Positions 52,132 through 64,000 of a stretch of 64,000 bases of DNA are shown here, piece after piece. The DNA is from Dioscorea cayenensis subsp. rotundata (Eukaryota; Streptophyta; Magnoliopsida; Dioscoreales; Dioscoreaceae). The notes below the pieces were generated by a model that ran no database searches, was not told the origin of the DNA, and saw only the letters and a program-made list of their open reading frames with translations. The stretch spans positions 30,379,016 to 30,443,015 of the forward strand of contig NC_052475.1 of NCBI RefSeq assembly GCF_009730915.1, in the 5' to 3' direction. Each line of letters begins with the position of its first letter. Within the stretch, counting starts at the first letter, position 1. The position numbers and the translations under genes were made by a program.

Positions 52132-55100
52132 ATGAAACACATGGATCTTCAAATGGGGTTTTTGTTACAATTTATTATGTTGATTCTTATTTTAATTAGC
52201 AATGGAAGAGTTGAAAGTATTTCAGAAAATAATGTAGAATATGGGAGGCAATTTGGTTCTTTGAATAAAATTTCTATCAAGACCATTGAGGTAAGTAGGG
52301 TTTTAAATCTTTTTTTCTCCAAATATGATGGTTATGTATTTATTTTTAGAGTTTTTTTTTATGTGAAAGTAAAAGAAAATCCTATTTAATATACTTGATT
52401 ATGCATTTAATTCTATTTAATTTTTTTGTTGTTAAAGATATAATACTTGGTGATCTATTATCTATATATTCTTTTTAATACATTTTGTTAATGAAAGTTG
52501 TAGGATTTATCCTGGTTATTTGCATTAGCATTTGTTATTTCTTCACTATTTTAAAATATGGAAATGCAAGTGGCTTCTTTTATTTTAGTTGAATCTTTCT
52601 ATATTTCAGTTAATCTATTCTCTACATGTAAAGTTATGAATTAGCTATTTGCATCTTGCACTCTTTTAAAAACCTAGTTGGTGACATGAGAGAATTAAGA
52701 AAATAGAGATTGAAATATCTCGTTTTATCACATTTTGTGAGACTGCAATTTTTGTGCAGGTGTATTCGCCAAATTTGGATGATACTAAAGTAGCCACTAG
52801 TTTTTTTTTTCTCTTGATGTTTTAGGTGTGGAGTTTCTAAAGATTTTACTAGTAAATATTTAACCATTGTCTTTTTTTTTTCTTTTTTTTTTTAACAGTC
52901 AAAGTTTTTTCGATTTAAACCATTAAGGAAAGAGCATAACTATGCTTAACATTTCCCCAAGCATCTAATTGGTCTTGTCTTATCCATATTTTCTATTTTA
53001 CTCATGGCTGTAAAAAGTAGATTTTTAAAAATAATTATTTTTATTACTGATTTATATTTGGTTTGTAATAATATATTTTTTTTTTGGAAAAGTACAAAAA
53101 ACTCCCTTATGGTTTTTGGCTTTTGCAAAATAAGGACACATGTTTTTTTTCAATTCTATGAGGCATAGTTCCCAGATTTATAGAAAGGGAAAATTGTCAA
53201 CAATATTAAACTTTTTCTTTTTTGGTATTGGCAAAATCGTCCATTCACCTGAAAACCAGCAACACGGCATGAAAACATGGTTTTCAAGATGATTTTGTAT
53301 GATTTTTGGGATTAAATTTTGTGAGAGATTAATAAACTTTATATATATATATATATATTTATGTCATATGAGTTAGGTTTTAAATGAAATAATGATTTTG
53401 CCAATGCGAGTTAACACTGTTAAACGATTTTTTCTCTTTTTGTAAATCTGCGAAATCACATGACATAGAATTGAAAAAAAAAACTTTGGTTCTTATTTTG
53501 TAAAAGGCAAAAATCACAAGAGTTTCTTTTTTTTATATATATTTTCTCTCTTTCTAATTTTATATAGTGCTCACAAACATGACTATTTTATTGTTTAGGA
53601 CAAACATGGAGAAAGATTTCATTGTATCAACATGTATGAACAACTTGCTTTCGATCATCCTCTTCTTAAAAATCACACCGTTCAGGTTAAATTATCTCAA
53701 TCCTTCTTTATAATACTCAAAATTTAATTAATTTATTAATACAGTGGTAGATGTTTTTTTATAATTGAATCATTGATATTAAATATAATTCAATCATTGG
53801 ATTGCATGTTAATTGCACTGAAAAAGCTCAAAATAATGATGATGATGATCATCGTTATTGTTATAATAATTATTTGTAATTTTTTTCTTTCATGAACTTT
53901 CCAATCATAAATTCTTATTTGCTTTACTAATATCTAGATATCTTATTTGAAAATTTTTTGAGTAAGACTTTGTTAGTACATGTGCACAGGTAAGTTGTAT
54001 ATTTCCAAAAGAAATATTTGATGAAGCTCCAGAAAGTAGAGGATTGTTTGAAATTGATCAAAATACAAAATGTCCACATGGAACCGTCCTTGTACAACAA
54101 TATCGAAAGGGTTATTTTCAAACAAGGGCAACATTTGGCTCAATTCTGAAATATAAATATACAAACCCACCGGAAGCTCATGTAAGTATTTATAACTACA
54201 TTTTCATAGTGATTATCAACATGCAATGCAATCAACAAATAATATAAAGAATAAATATCATGGACAAATCAATTCCAAAAGAGTCAAAAGGTTAATAGCC
54301 CAATACCATCGGTCCCACTGCTAAAAGTGAGTGGGAAGATTTAAAGTGTCTCGAGTTCAAGTCTTGTTGAATGCAGTGGTTGTAACAAATCCACAGTTGT
54401 GGGTTCAAGCTTATAATCTGCACCTCGTGTCACCTGATGAAAGTGCACGTGATGAATGGTCAATAACCTACCTCTCTGTGCATACCCATTTAATTAACGG
54501 TGTTTGTCACATTTGTCAAAAATAAATAAATAAATCCAAAAGATTTTATTTTTTTGATTTAATTGTAAAATGTATTATGAAATTAGTTTTTATTTCTGGT
54601 ACAAGAATTATCCTACAATCAGCCCAAAAAAGAATTTATGATTTGAGATTAATTATGGTTTTGAAATTTTGACATTTTAAAGGTTGTAAATTTAAAATGA
54701 TGATGGATTTCCTTTTAGGAATATAATACAACTAAATAATTGTAATCAATAACATATGAAATATAATGAACTTGTTCCATGTATCTTAGTAAATGAATTT
54801 AACTTTGGACTATTATTAACGTAGTTATGATGCAATTATGATAATATACAATCAAATATAAATTTTTTTTTATGAATTGACGACAAGTACCTTTTTATTT
54901 TTGTTGCATTGTGCTTGAGAAGTTTCGAACTCGAGACCTCTCAAACACAAGTAAGGTAGGAAACCACTAGGCTATGCCTTCATTCCTCAATCAAATATCA
55001 TTTTTATAAGTATACAAGAAATTTAGGCCATCATTTGTTTTAAAGATGTGTTGTAATATATTTCAAGTATCCAAATGTGTACTCTATGTTATCCATATAT

Positions 55101-57139
55101 ATTATTATTTTTTAGTTTGCAGGTGTTGATTTTACAACAGGAATGAGTTGGAAATATTATGGAGCTCAATCAATAATGGATGTATTTAACATTTCAAATA
55201 TTTCATCTAACCAATCTAGCGCTTTGACAATTAATATAGCGAAAGGAGCATCCGGCCCTATTGAATATGTGAATTTCATATCCTCTGGTTGGGAAGTAAG
55301 TGATCTAACTCGAGTTACCATGGGTTTATTTTGTAATTTGCATAATTATATAAAATATTTAGAGTTTTTTTTCTTTGTCTGTATAACCCTAAAAATTCAC
55401 CTAATTATGTGTAAACCATTCCAAAAACTAAATGCCATGTGTATTCGTTAAAATTAGATTTGTTTCATATATACATCTCTACCTCACATACAACATTAAT
55501 GTATATTATAAATTATACACATATTGATTTTATTATAATAATAAAAAAATTATTTAAAATTCTAACCTACCCTTAGTTAATTTTTATTTGAAAGTAATAA
55601 ACAAAACAAGCTTAATTCTTTTTAGGTGCAAAATTTTTGATTTAATCACTATCATAAGTTTTAAAGATTTAGATGTAATAAATAAAATCTATTTAGTTTT
55701 ATTAATATATATATACACACACACACATATATAGATATACATATATGCAAAAAAAAATATTAATTTAATGATTATTAGAAATTTTTGAGAGTGTATGTGC
55801 ATAGGTTTTTTTGGTTGTTTAACAATAAAAATATATTTTAATGATGTATATTGCATAAAAAGGTATGTATGCAAATAAATCAAAATTTAAGAACTATACA
55901 TTGTATTTTATTTTATTGAAAGTTATACACATAATTAAGCTATTTCAGGGATATACAAACAATAAAAAAAAATCCTACTATTTAATTAACATCACATTAA
56001 GTCTTTTATAAATTCAAAACTTCAACACAATTTGCACTTAAACTTCGAACTTCATCATTATCAAAATGATATTTTTATATTTTAGGTTGTGCCTAGACGG
56101 TACGGTGATAAAAGATCAAGATTTTTTATTTCTTGGACGGTATGTTCTAAAAACACCATAAATTAATTTTGATTGATTACTCCCAACATTAGTTAGTGCT
56201 TATGATACATAATATTAATGAAATCTAGTTAGTGCTTATGATACAAAATATTAATGAAATCTTTTTACTTTTTTCAGAGTGACGGTGGTAAAAAAACAGG
56301 TTGTCATAATTTATATTGCCCAGGTTTTATCCAATTGAGTAAGAGTGTGGCTCCCGGTATGATATTGCCTACTGGAAAAGGTGTTCTGAAACTTAGTATT
56401 TACAGGGTAATTCAATTTCTAAATTTCCAAACAAATTTCTACTTTTGTTTATTCTATCATATAAAGTGACATTTATACAACACATTAAGATTTATATATT
56501 TTTAGAGAATTTTCACACTTAACTCAATGGATTACATAATAATTAACATGATACTTATGAAAAATTGAATTATTTGTTTATTGATTTTTATAGCAAGAAA
56601 AAATGTTGATTTATGTGATACAAATACTAAAAAAGATTTATTTTATGAAAAAATATTTTAAAAAGTGTTTTCAATTTAAATTCCCCATAAAGGATATAGT
56701 ATTTTTGTGATAATTGTTAATGATGTTTTTATTTAAGTTTAAAGCAAACATATTCATTTTATTACTTGATTTTTGCAAGGATGCAAAAACACTAAATTGG
56801 TATTTGATAATGGGAGAACGAGAATTTATAGGATATTGGCCCAAGGAAATATTCAATAATTTAGTTGATGCTGAGGATATTCAAGCAAATGGATATGTAT
56901 ATTCACCCTTGCATGAGCCTAGTCCACCAATGGGCAATGGAGTGTTTCCCAATCTGGATCCATCAAAGGCATGCGAAATGAACCACATAAAATTAGTGAA
57001 TAAAAATGGAGATCTTATTGTACCAGGAGGGGATATTATTTCTTATTATAGTGAATCTGGTTACTATGATGTTGTTAATGTGCCAATGGTTGATGATTTT
57101 TCCATTAGTGTTGGTGGACCCGGAGGTTATAAAGATTAA
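52132..57139 (+). CDS. Neprosin-domain (DUF239) secreted protein, gene 1
   Basis: Seven exons: 52132-52290, 53599-53685, 53990-54181, 55116-55295, 56086-56139, 56278-56406, 56780-57139. All are phase 0 and join to 386 aa (383 if the ATG at 52141 is used, which its paralogue and the TATA spacing favour). A signal peptide (LLQFIMLILILISNG) is followed by the neprosin activation region (AFDHPLLKNHTVQ, residues about 70-82; CPHGTVLVQQ). The neprosin domain follows from about residue 147: WKYYGAQSIMDVF, SSGWEVVPRRYGD, TGCHNLYCPGFIQ, IGYWPKEIF and a terminal GGPGG. The family includes the prolyl endopeptidase neprosin, which works with a pair of glutamates. Here the positions where many members have Glu in EAGW and WGGE are Ser202 and Tyr306, so activity is doubtful. 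Introns 1 and 3 hold a MITE and two SINEs. Function in the plant is unknown; likely extracellular. Confidence 0.88.
53096..53530. mobile_element. MITE family M, copy 1 (neprosin gene 1, intron 1)
   Basis: Left end ACTCCCTTATGGTTTTTGGC continues GCAAAATAAGGAC. The reverse complement of the right end reads ACTCTTGTGATTTTTGCC, then ACAAAATAAGAAC, so the termini are inverted repeats of about 37 bp. The interior includes GTTAACACTGTTAA. Related copies lie at 59953-60415 and 62378-62872. No clear target duplication was seen. Confidence 0.65.
54283..54534 (+). mobile_element. SINE-like insertion in neprosin intron 3
   Basis: Flanked by perfect 9-bp repeats TCCAAAAGA (54274-54282, 54535-54543). It ends in an AAAATAAATAAATAAA tail and has B-box-like GAGTTCAAGTC (about 54352). 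The tail plus target duplication mean retroposition. A clear A box was not found, so the class is less sure. Confidence 0.6.
54860..54987 (-). mobile_element. tRNA-derived SINE in neprosin intron 3
   Basis: On the minus strand it reads GAAGGCATAGCCTAGTGG (A box TAGCCTAGTGG), then GAGTTCGAAAC (B box) about 35 bp later, and ends in an A-rich tail. Flanks CAATCAAATAT at 54849-54859 and 54988-54998 are a perfect 11-bp target duplication. It lies 250 bp before exon 4. Confidence 0.85.
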
Positions 57140-59952
57140 TAAAATATCAATATGCTTGACATATATAATATGTCTGGCATTTTTTTAGCTTATTTACAAT
57201 TTGTGAAACTAATGATAATTTAATGGTTTAATTTTCATATTTTGACACATGCTTGTTGCAATAATTACAATTAAGAAATAAGGGCTTCATATCTCATTAC
57301 ACTTTTGTTGCCACTTATATGTAGATCAATTTCTAAAAGCAATTAGTTGCTCCAATGCATTGATCTTTAATTTTTTTTTTATATAAATAGTAATGCAACA
57401 TTGCAGATGCAAAAAAATATGGAGGTGAATCACATATATATTATTTAATAATTAAATTAAAAATTGATCAACTTTAACTACAAATTCTTCTAAAAAAATA
57501 AATTTAACCCACTAAACCTTATTTTATTTGTACGGACCCCAACACAAAAGGATTCAATTTTGCTTTTTAAATTGCAAAAGTAGCATTAAATCTTTAGCCC
57601 GCATAGAAATGTTTACATTGGGGTTGAATTTGTAAGTATTAATCATATCTATGCTATATTTACAATGGTTCCATTTTAAATGCAATATGTATAATACAAT
57701 ATGTTGATGATTGAAAATATAGATTCGTATCTTGTATTCAATGAATTTGTGATTTAGGACTTTCCTAAAATAGTGTTCGGTACTTTTCTATTAAAAATAT
57801 TTTAAAAAGAGTAATAGATGGGAAAATGATTATTTGAAGTTAAAATCTTAATAAATTAATATCACAATATTTGTTGTGTAAAAGAAAGTGGTAATTAAAA
57901 TTCATGGAAAATCTCATTTCAATGTTTGGTAAATTAGCACTTTCTTAGGGATATTTTGGTAATTTTCCAATTACCCTTCAACTAATTAACTAATTCATCC
58001 ATGAATAGTTAAAACTAAACTATGCAAAATGAAGTAGCCTTTAACATTCTCTCAATTCCTAAACATGATAAATCTATTTAATTATATTTTAATATTTATC
58101 TAATATTTAATTATGTTTTCCTATTGTATTAGTCCAAATTCTTCCAGAGTAATTAATGTAATATGCATAATGTGAACAAAAATATATGGTCTTCTAATAA
58201 TTGAAATTTCTCATTAAATTAAACCAAATTTAACTAAATATATTGTCATCACATAAGAATATATCTTCTTAAAACATCTACATCAATTCAACTCCTTAAC
58301 TTTAGGAAAATCATGAAAAGCCTTTTAAGTTCAAGATCAAACCAAACTCAATTTCTTTTTTCTAAGTGAGGGAACAAAAAAGATTCTACAAGAAGGAAGA
58401 GGGGTAAAAAGAAAAATGGATAAAGAAAAAGAGAAAAAAAAAAGAAGAAGAAGAGAATTAGGCTTTAGTGGATGAAGATGAAAGTATTTTATCCAAACCA
58501 GAAATCTATCTTTACAACTTTTTAAGATGGAAGTATTTTACCAAAATCTATCTTTGTAACTTTTTATTTCACTTACAAACTCAACCCAATATGATTTAAG
58601 AAAAAACCGTAATTCTATAAACTCCACCAACTTTTGGTTTTCTTTTAATATTACAAATTTTTAATTACAGTAATGAGCAAATTTAAGAAAAAAACACACA
58701 CACTAGGCAAAACGGTAATTACGCGTTTTCCATTTGCATTGAACGCAAACAGTAAGGGCTCTTACCATTTTTCAGATTTTTTTTATTTTTTATTTTTTTA
58801 TATAATTTTTCTTTTTAACCTCTTTAATGTTTTTAATTAGATTTTTGTGTTTAATTACTGCTTATTTACATTTTAACCTATCATCTTTTTTATAATTATT
58901 TAAATAGTTTATTTGTAGTTTTTTAACCCAAATTTTTTAAAAATTATTATTAAAATAGAAAATATTATTTGAAATTAGAATTATTATTCATTATTAAAAA
59001 GAGAATTATTTTAAATTAATTTATTGGTGATTTCACTATTATTAAAGAAAGAATTATTTTAAACTATTTTATTAATATTTTGATTATTATTATTATAGTG
59101 AGTATTATTGAGGTAGGAATTATTTAAACTTATTATTAGAGTGAGAATTATTTTAACTTATTTTATTGATGATTTCATTATTATTAAAGTGAAATTATTA
59201 AAGTGTGAATTATTTTAAATTACTATTATCATTATTAATTCCATTGGAATCATTTCATATTATTATCATTACTCCAACTGTAAATATCTTCCTCTAACCC
59301 AACACAACACCCTCACTTTAAAAACCCAATTTGGAGGGTTGAGAAATGAGAACTTTCCATTTAACCCTTACCATATCCTCTATTTAACCCTACATCTAAC
59401 CATGGGTTGTGGAACAATTTTACCTTATAAAACTCTCAAAAACCTCCTTCCAAGCAGAGTCTTAATTACTATATATTTATGAAACTAATGATAATTTAGA
59501 GGTCTTGGGGATTGTTTTTGTTTTTTGTTTTTGTTGTTTTTATTTTATTATCAAATTTTTTAAAACAAAAATATGTTTATACACAAGTTGTTCTATGTGT
59601 TGGAAAACACAAAACAAGTTTGGTTAGACAAAAATAATTATTTTGAAAGATTTATTTATTTTTTTATAAAGTTTTTTATATTAATAAACAAAGGTATATA
59701 TACATTATAAATATATAAATATATAAAAAAATCTCTCATTTGGTGACTCACCGCCACTTGACCATCGAAGACTCGTCGCGGCATGACCATGCGGCCACCA
59801 GCAACCTGCAGTCCACTGTTGCCTCTCTAGTCTTCAACACTTGGCACTTGTTGCCACCAGTTGTCAGCTGTGGCTGCCAATAGGTGATATAACGCCAGCA
59901 ACGGCTCACTACCACTGCATGCTGGTCTCCAGTGACATTAAATATTAGGGGA
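57140..59952. other. Intergenic, 3' flank of neprosin gene 1
   Basis: No gene is supported. About 57410-57620 recurs, with a MITE inserted, at about 62310-63010. GAAACTAATGATAATTTA occurs at 57206 and again at about 59480. A degenerate AT-rich minisatellite lies at 58975-59270. A short GC-richer stretch at 59745-59940 is unrecognised. Confidence 0.5.
58975..59270. repeat. Degenerate AT-rich minisatellite
   Basis: About five imperfect units of GAATTATTTTAAA..ATTTTATTGATGATTTCATTATTATTA with variable spacing (45-60 bp). Confidence 0.6.
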
Positions 59953-60415
59953 AAAATATTATGGTTTTCCGAGTTTTGAAAAGAGAGGCAAAAGTTTTTT
60001 TTATTATTATTTTATGACAAATGGTTTTCCAAATTTATAAAAAAAAAAAGAAAAAAAATTCATCAATGGTTTTAAATTTTTCATTTTTGACAGGGGTAAA
60101 ATAGTTCATTCATGTAAAAACAGTCAAGTGGCATAAAAAAACATAATTTTTCAACATGATTTTAGAAATTTAAGTTTTATTTTGTTTAGTAGAATGTTGG
60201 GAGAGATAAATAAACTTCAAAAAATATATTTTTATATGTCATATAAGTCAATTTTTTAATGAAATGATGATTTTTCCCATGTAAATTAACACTGTTAATG
60301 ACTTAATAGTGAATTTTCCTTTTTTCTTTCAAATGTAGGAGACCACACGTTATAGAATTTAAAAAACAAATCCTCTGTTTTTATTTTGTAAATTTAGAAA
60401 CTACAAGCATTTTTT
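59953..60415. mobile_element. MITE family M, copy 2
   Basis: Similar along its length to 53096-53530, including TTATATGTCATAT.AGT, AATGAAATGATGATTTT and TTAACACTGTTAA. Its ends are more decayed than those of copy 1. Confidence 0.55.
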
Positions 60416-60660
60416 TTTTTTTTTACTTTTCTCTAAATATTATACAATTACTTTATTGAAAGCTAATTGTACTTAAAAAGCTCAAATGTAATGCTCATCA
60501 TCTGTGGTAGTATAATATCTATTTATATTACTTATATTGAGATATAATATTATTGGGTGATTAGATCAACAATTAATTGCACCTTAAAAGCTCATTGTGA
60601 TGAGCACCATGATCTTTGTTATTGTTATAATTATTCATAGTATTTTCATGGGTGGCCCAA
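60416..60660 (+). pseudogene. Relic of a further neprosin gene copy (non-coding part)
   Basis: After the MITE, the sequence resembles the end of intron 1 (TTTTCTCTAAAT, ACTTTATTG) and then intron 2 of gene 1 (TTAATTGCACCTTAAAAGCTCA, GTTATTGTTATAATTATT) in the same order as at 53540-53890, but exon 2 between them is absent. It is therefore a fossil of a gene copy lying between the two recognisable ones. Similarity is by eye only. Confidence 0.45.
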
Positions 60661-60994
60661 GATAATTAAACCTGTAGAAACAAATTTTAAAATTTGATCT
60701 TTGATTTATTTAATAAAAACTTGATTTTATTTAATTTTATTATAACAAATTCTTAATGCATCTAGGTCATTTTTAATTTCTCTTAATTCCTTCGTTCCGT
60801 TTTTTACATCCAGACACCACATGGTGCAACATTGTACATCTAACATAAGACTCCTGCCCATCGACAATAATTTTTAACTTTTGAAATTTGATATGCATAA
60901 CCCTAACCCCCAATATTGTGCAATTAATGGTGAACAACTTTACTATTGGTGAACACCAATACCTAAAACTAACTCAAATGCCTCTTAAGGTTCT

Positions 60995-61055
60995 ACATTG
61001 TAGTTGAACATCAAGAAAAAAACAACATTGTAGTTGAACATCAAGAAAAAAACAA
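60995..61055. repeat. 30-bp tandem repeat, two units
   Basis: ACATTGTAGTTGAACATCAA plus an A-rich tail, twice, period 30 bp. Confidence 0.9.
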
Positions 61056-62377
61056 AACAAAAAAAAAATAATAATAATAATAACCTATGGCAAAAAATAC
61101 TGTTGCACTTATATTTTCCATTACAATACAAACATGTTCTCAATTATACTGCACTTATATCTTCCAGTAAGATACAAACACAAGAAGGAGATATTGAAAA
61201 TTCATCTGCATTGAAAGAATCATGAGTAGAAAAATAAATCAAGTAAGGAAAGAAGGTAAATGCAATAAATCTTTAGATGAAATGCAACAGTATATCTCAG
61301 CTAATCTATGCTTATATACAATAACAATAATTCATTTATGGATCACAAAACATTTTTCATGTTCTGGTCCACGTGGGACCAAAAGCATTCACACATGTTA
61401 TATTCCACATATAAGAATATCCCACATATTATATCTAACTAGTGTTCCATCTAACAACAATTCACAATCTAACACTTGGACAACATCCACATCTAACACC
61501 AAACAACAAAAACTAACCCTTGAAAGTGACAACCCTAAACCAAACAACAAACCCTAACTCTTGATCTATATTGGAATGTAATGCCACAAATGAAATAAGA
61601 AAGAAACTAGAAGCAAAGTCGGGGTTTCCTTACAATACTCTGGCGGCTCCTCCCTTGTTTGTCGGATCTCCCAATTGATCAACATTATGCGCGATTAGTT
61701 ATTTCCTTTCACAGATGAAGACACCGCTTTTTTCCTCCTAATCACCAATTCATATAGTCAAAGATGAAACTCCAATCACCGGTTCAAAACTCTCCAGACC
61801 ATTGGCGAGAAGAAGATGAGGGTAGTAAAGAAGAAGAAGAAGAAGAAGAAGGAGAAAGGGAAAGTTGTCTGATGTGCCCTTTTTTTGCCGACTCAGCTTA
61901 TTATCATGACATGGACAGAGAACAGTGCTTGATGATGCGGACATAAGTTGGCTGAGTTTGGATTTCCGGTGGCCACGTAGGTTTTTTTTGCCGAAAATCC
62001 TCTGATGACTGCCCGGTGAACTTTTTAATAACTCGAGTGACTATTTTGATACATTTTGAAGTTGGATGACTAAAACGAAAAAGACAAAGTTGGGTGACTA
62101 TTCATAAAATTAACCCTTTTTTCTTATAAGCTACTATCTTTATCATCTTTGTTGTTCTTTTAATTTTGTCTACTTTTTACTCTGCATAAGCAGTTATCTT
62201 TCTTTAATAAATTTGGTAGTTTATCCTTTTCTATTTAAAAAGAGTTATTGTCATATTTTTTAAGTACAAGTACAAACTAACAAATATAAGTGAAATAGAG
62301 ATGTAAATCCCTTGAATCACACAAAATATTTAATAATTGAGTTAAGAATTGATTAACTGTAAATAATTTTTTGGGAA
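61056..62377. other. Intergenic, possible transposon debris
   Basis: Contains a (GAA)n run (about 61830-61853) and a terminal string TGACTATTCATAAAATTAAC (about 62096-62115), a form seen at the ends of Mutator-type MITEs. No partner end was found. The short ORFs (61222-61557, 61764-61946) show no family. Confidence 0.4.
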
Positions 62378-62872
62378 AATAAAAAAACTTGTTATTTCCC
62401 AATTTTACAAAATAAGGACTTTTTTCTTTTTCTTTTTAAACTATGTGGTTTCTCTAACTAAAAAAAGACAAAACTATTAACAATATTAATTTTTTTAAAT
62501 TTTTTTTATTTTTGAAGTATGTGATTTCTCTAGCTAAAAAAGGCAAACAATGTTAATTTTTCTATATTTGGTACGGGCAAGATTATTTTTTCATTTGGAC
62601 ATTGGCCAATATGGTATTAAAAAAAATAATTTCATTCTATTAATCCCTTCCAAAATTCCATTAAAAATAAAAAAAATAATAATTAAAACCAAATAAATTC
62701 ATGTTTGAAATCATAATTTTTTTATGTCACATCACTAATTTTTAACTAAATTGACAATTTAAAATAACGAGGAGTTAATACTGTTAACGGTTTTTTTAAC
62801 TATAGAAACCACAAAGTTTAAAAACGGAAAAAAATTCTAACCCTACTTTGCAAAACTAGGAAACCACAATAT
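62378..62872. mobile_element. MITE family M, copy 3
   Basis: Left end AAAACTTGTTATTTCCCAAT with ACAAAATAAGGAC; right end, reverse-complemented, TTGTGGTTTCCTAGTTTTGC with AAAGTAGG. Interior TTAATACTGTTAACGG matches the family. It interrupts a copy of the 3' flank of neprosin gene 1. Confidence 0.6.
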
Positions 62873-63297
62873 TTATTTATTCATTTAAATTTTTAAAAAC
62901 AAATTCAAACCACCAAACCCTAATTCCAAGCACCAACTCACAAATAAAGTTTCATTTTTGCTCTTTAAATAATAGTAAGAAGTATTAAATCTTTAGACAT
63001 GTAAACATTTATTTTATATAGAAGTTGATAAAGCACAAATTGGTCAAACGTCTTTTAGCTCAACGACTTTCCGATCCTCTTTGCTTAGCTAAGACACCTA
63101 TTATCAAACTTTTTTATTTAATCCACATTTTTTAATAAAAAAAATTATTAAATGGTTTAAAATATTTAAATTATGCGTCTAGTCAACGGATGTAATAAAT
63201 TCATAATAATGAAGACATTTAAGATGTATTAATAATAGGGAATAAGATTATAATTGCACAATGAATATGTAACTTAATAACATTTATGTGAAAACAC

Positions 63298-63304
63298 TAT
63301 ATAA
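63298..63304 (+). promoter_or_regulatory. TATA box of neprosin gene 2
   Basis: TATATAA, 41 bp before the ATG at 63339, in a block conserved with 52000-52140. Confidence 0.6.
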
Positions 63305-63338
63305 GAATGTTTTAGTATAGTAGAATCTTGTGAAACAT

Positions 63339-64000
63339 ATGGATCTTCAAATAGGATTTTTGTTGCAGTTTTTTGTGCTAATTATTCTTTTCCTTAGCAA
63401 TGGAAGGATTGAAAGTGTTTCACTAAACAACATGGAATATGGGAGGCGATTGGATTCTTTGAATAAAATTTCTATCAAGACCATAAAGGTAAATATGTTG
63501 TTAATTTTTTTTTTCCAAATATGATGGTTTTTTTTTAGTAATTTATGTGGAAGTCAAACAAAATCTATTTAACATAAAATAGGAATTTTTTTTGATAAAA
63601 ATATTATATTTTGTGATCTATTACGGTATAACCTATATATTCTTCTTAATATATTTTGTTAATAAAAGTGTTAAAATTTATTCTGGGTTATTTGGTTTAA
63701 TATTTGACATTTCTTCAATATTTCAGAATTTGGAGAGCAACCTTTGTTAAATATGTGGCTTCTTTTATTTTATTTGAAATTTTCTATATTTTAATAATAT
63801 ACTCAATACATGTAACAGTTATGAATTATCTTTGTATACTCACCTTCTTGGAAGCTTAATTGGTCATACGAGGGAATTAGAAAATAGAGCTTGAAATGTC
63901 TCCTTCCATCATCCTAATTTTTGTGCAAATGCACTTGCCAAATCTGGATATGATATGAAAAAGGACTTTGAAGAGCTAAAATAGGCTAAATAGCTACCAA
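63339..64000 (+). CDS. Neprosin-domain protein, gene 2 (5' part, runs off the window)
   Basis: Only exon 1 (63339-63488, ending at GTAAATATG) is inside; the rest to 64000 is intron 1. It encodes MDLQIGFLLQFFVLIILFLS, a signal peptide, then GRRLDSLNKISIKTIK, and aligns codon for codon with exon 1 of gene 1. The codon matching the first ATG of gene 1 is GTG here, so the start is the second Met. Promoter and intron 1 are also similar to gene 1 (CCAAATCTGGAT near 63939 matches CCAAATTTGGAT near 52770), so this is a tandem duplicate. Whether the rest is intact cannot be seen. Confidence 0.8.

Noticed and set aside
59745-59940. A GC-richer island in AT-rich DNA
   Set aside because: No reading frame, repeat partner or known element end was recognised.

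Overview
The window is nuclear DNA from a flowering plant. The genes are intron-rich with GT-AG junctions, intergenic DNA is AT-rich, and almost every large plant transposon class is present. The GC-rich start of the mitochondrial complex I gene hints at a non-grass monocot, but the species cannot be fixed from the sequence.

Layout. 1-3.7 kb: a minus-strand Ty3/gypsy remnant with a long LTR. 3.7-8.8 kb: a decayed Mutator-like element carrying a broken DUF1985/Ulp1-protease gene (+) and the zinc-knuckle tail of a MuDR transposase (-). 12.5-22 kb: three intact minus-strand genes, namely a MIKC*-type MADS-box factor (10 exons, 300 aa), a HIPP metal-binding protein (2 exons, 150 aa) and a GPI-anchored aspartyl protease (10 exons, 538 aa). 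23.5-33.6 kb: two intact plus-strand genes, complex I subunit NDUFS7 (209 aa) and a membrane-anchored ubiquitin-fold protein MUB (118 aa).

33.6-40.5 kb is a nest of transposons: two related solo LTRs, hAT and PIF/Harbinger elements, and a LINE/RNase H fragment. 40.9-48.2 kb is a second copy of the NDUFS7-MUB segment in which both genes are dead. Insertions private to one copy (a SINE in the first; a hAT element and a TRIM in the second) have matching empty sites in the other copy.

49.5-51.6 kb holds a RING-H2 membrane protein gene assembled from five exons, three of them 24-57 bp, all joined in phase 1. 52.1-64 kb is a tandem array of neprosin-domain (DUF239) genes: one complete copy of seven exons, traces of a decayed copy, and a further copy whose first exon enters the right edge.

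The genes do not form one pathway. They are a metabolic, signalling and secretory mix typical of plant chromosome arms. No dramatic new system is evident. The most interesting points are the microexon RING-H2 gene, a neprosin-like protein that seems to lack the usual catalytic glutamates, and the well-resolved insertion histories. Exon boundaries were read by eye from splice signals, reading frame and family similarity.
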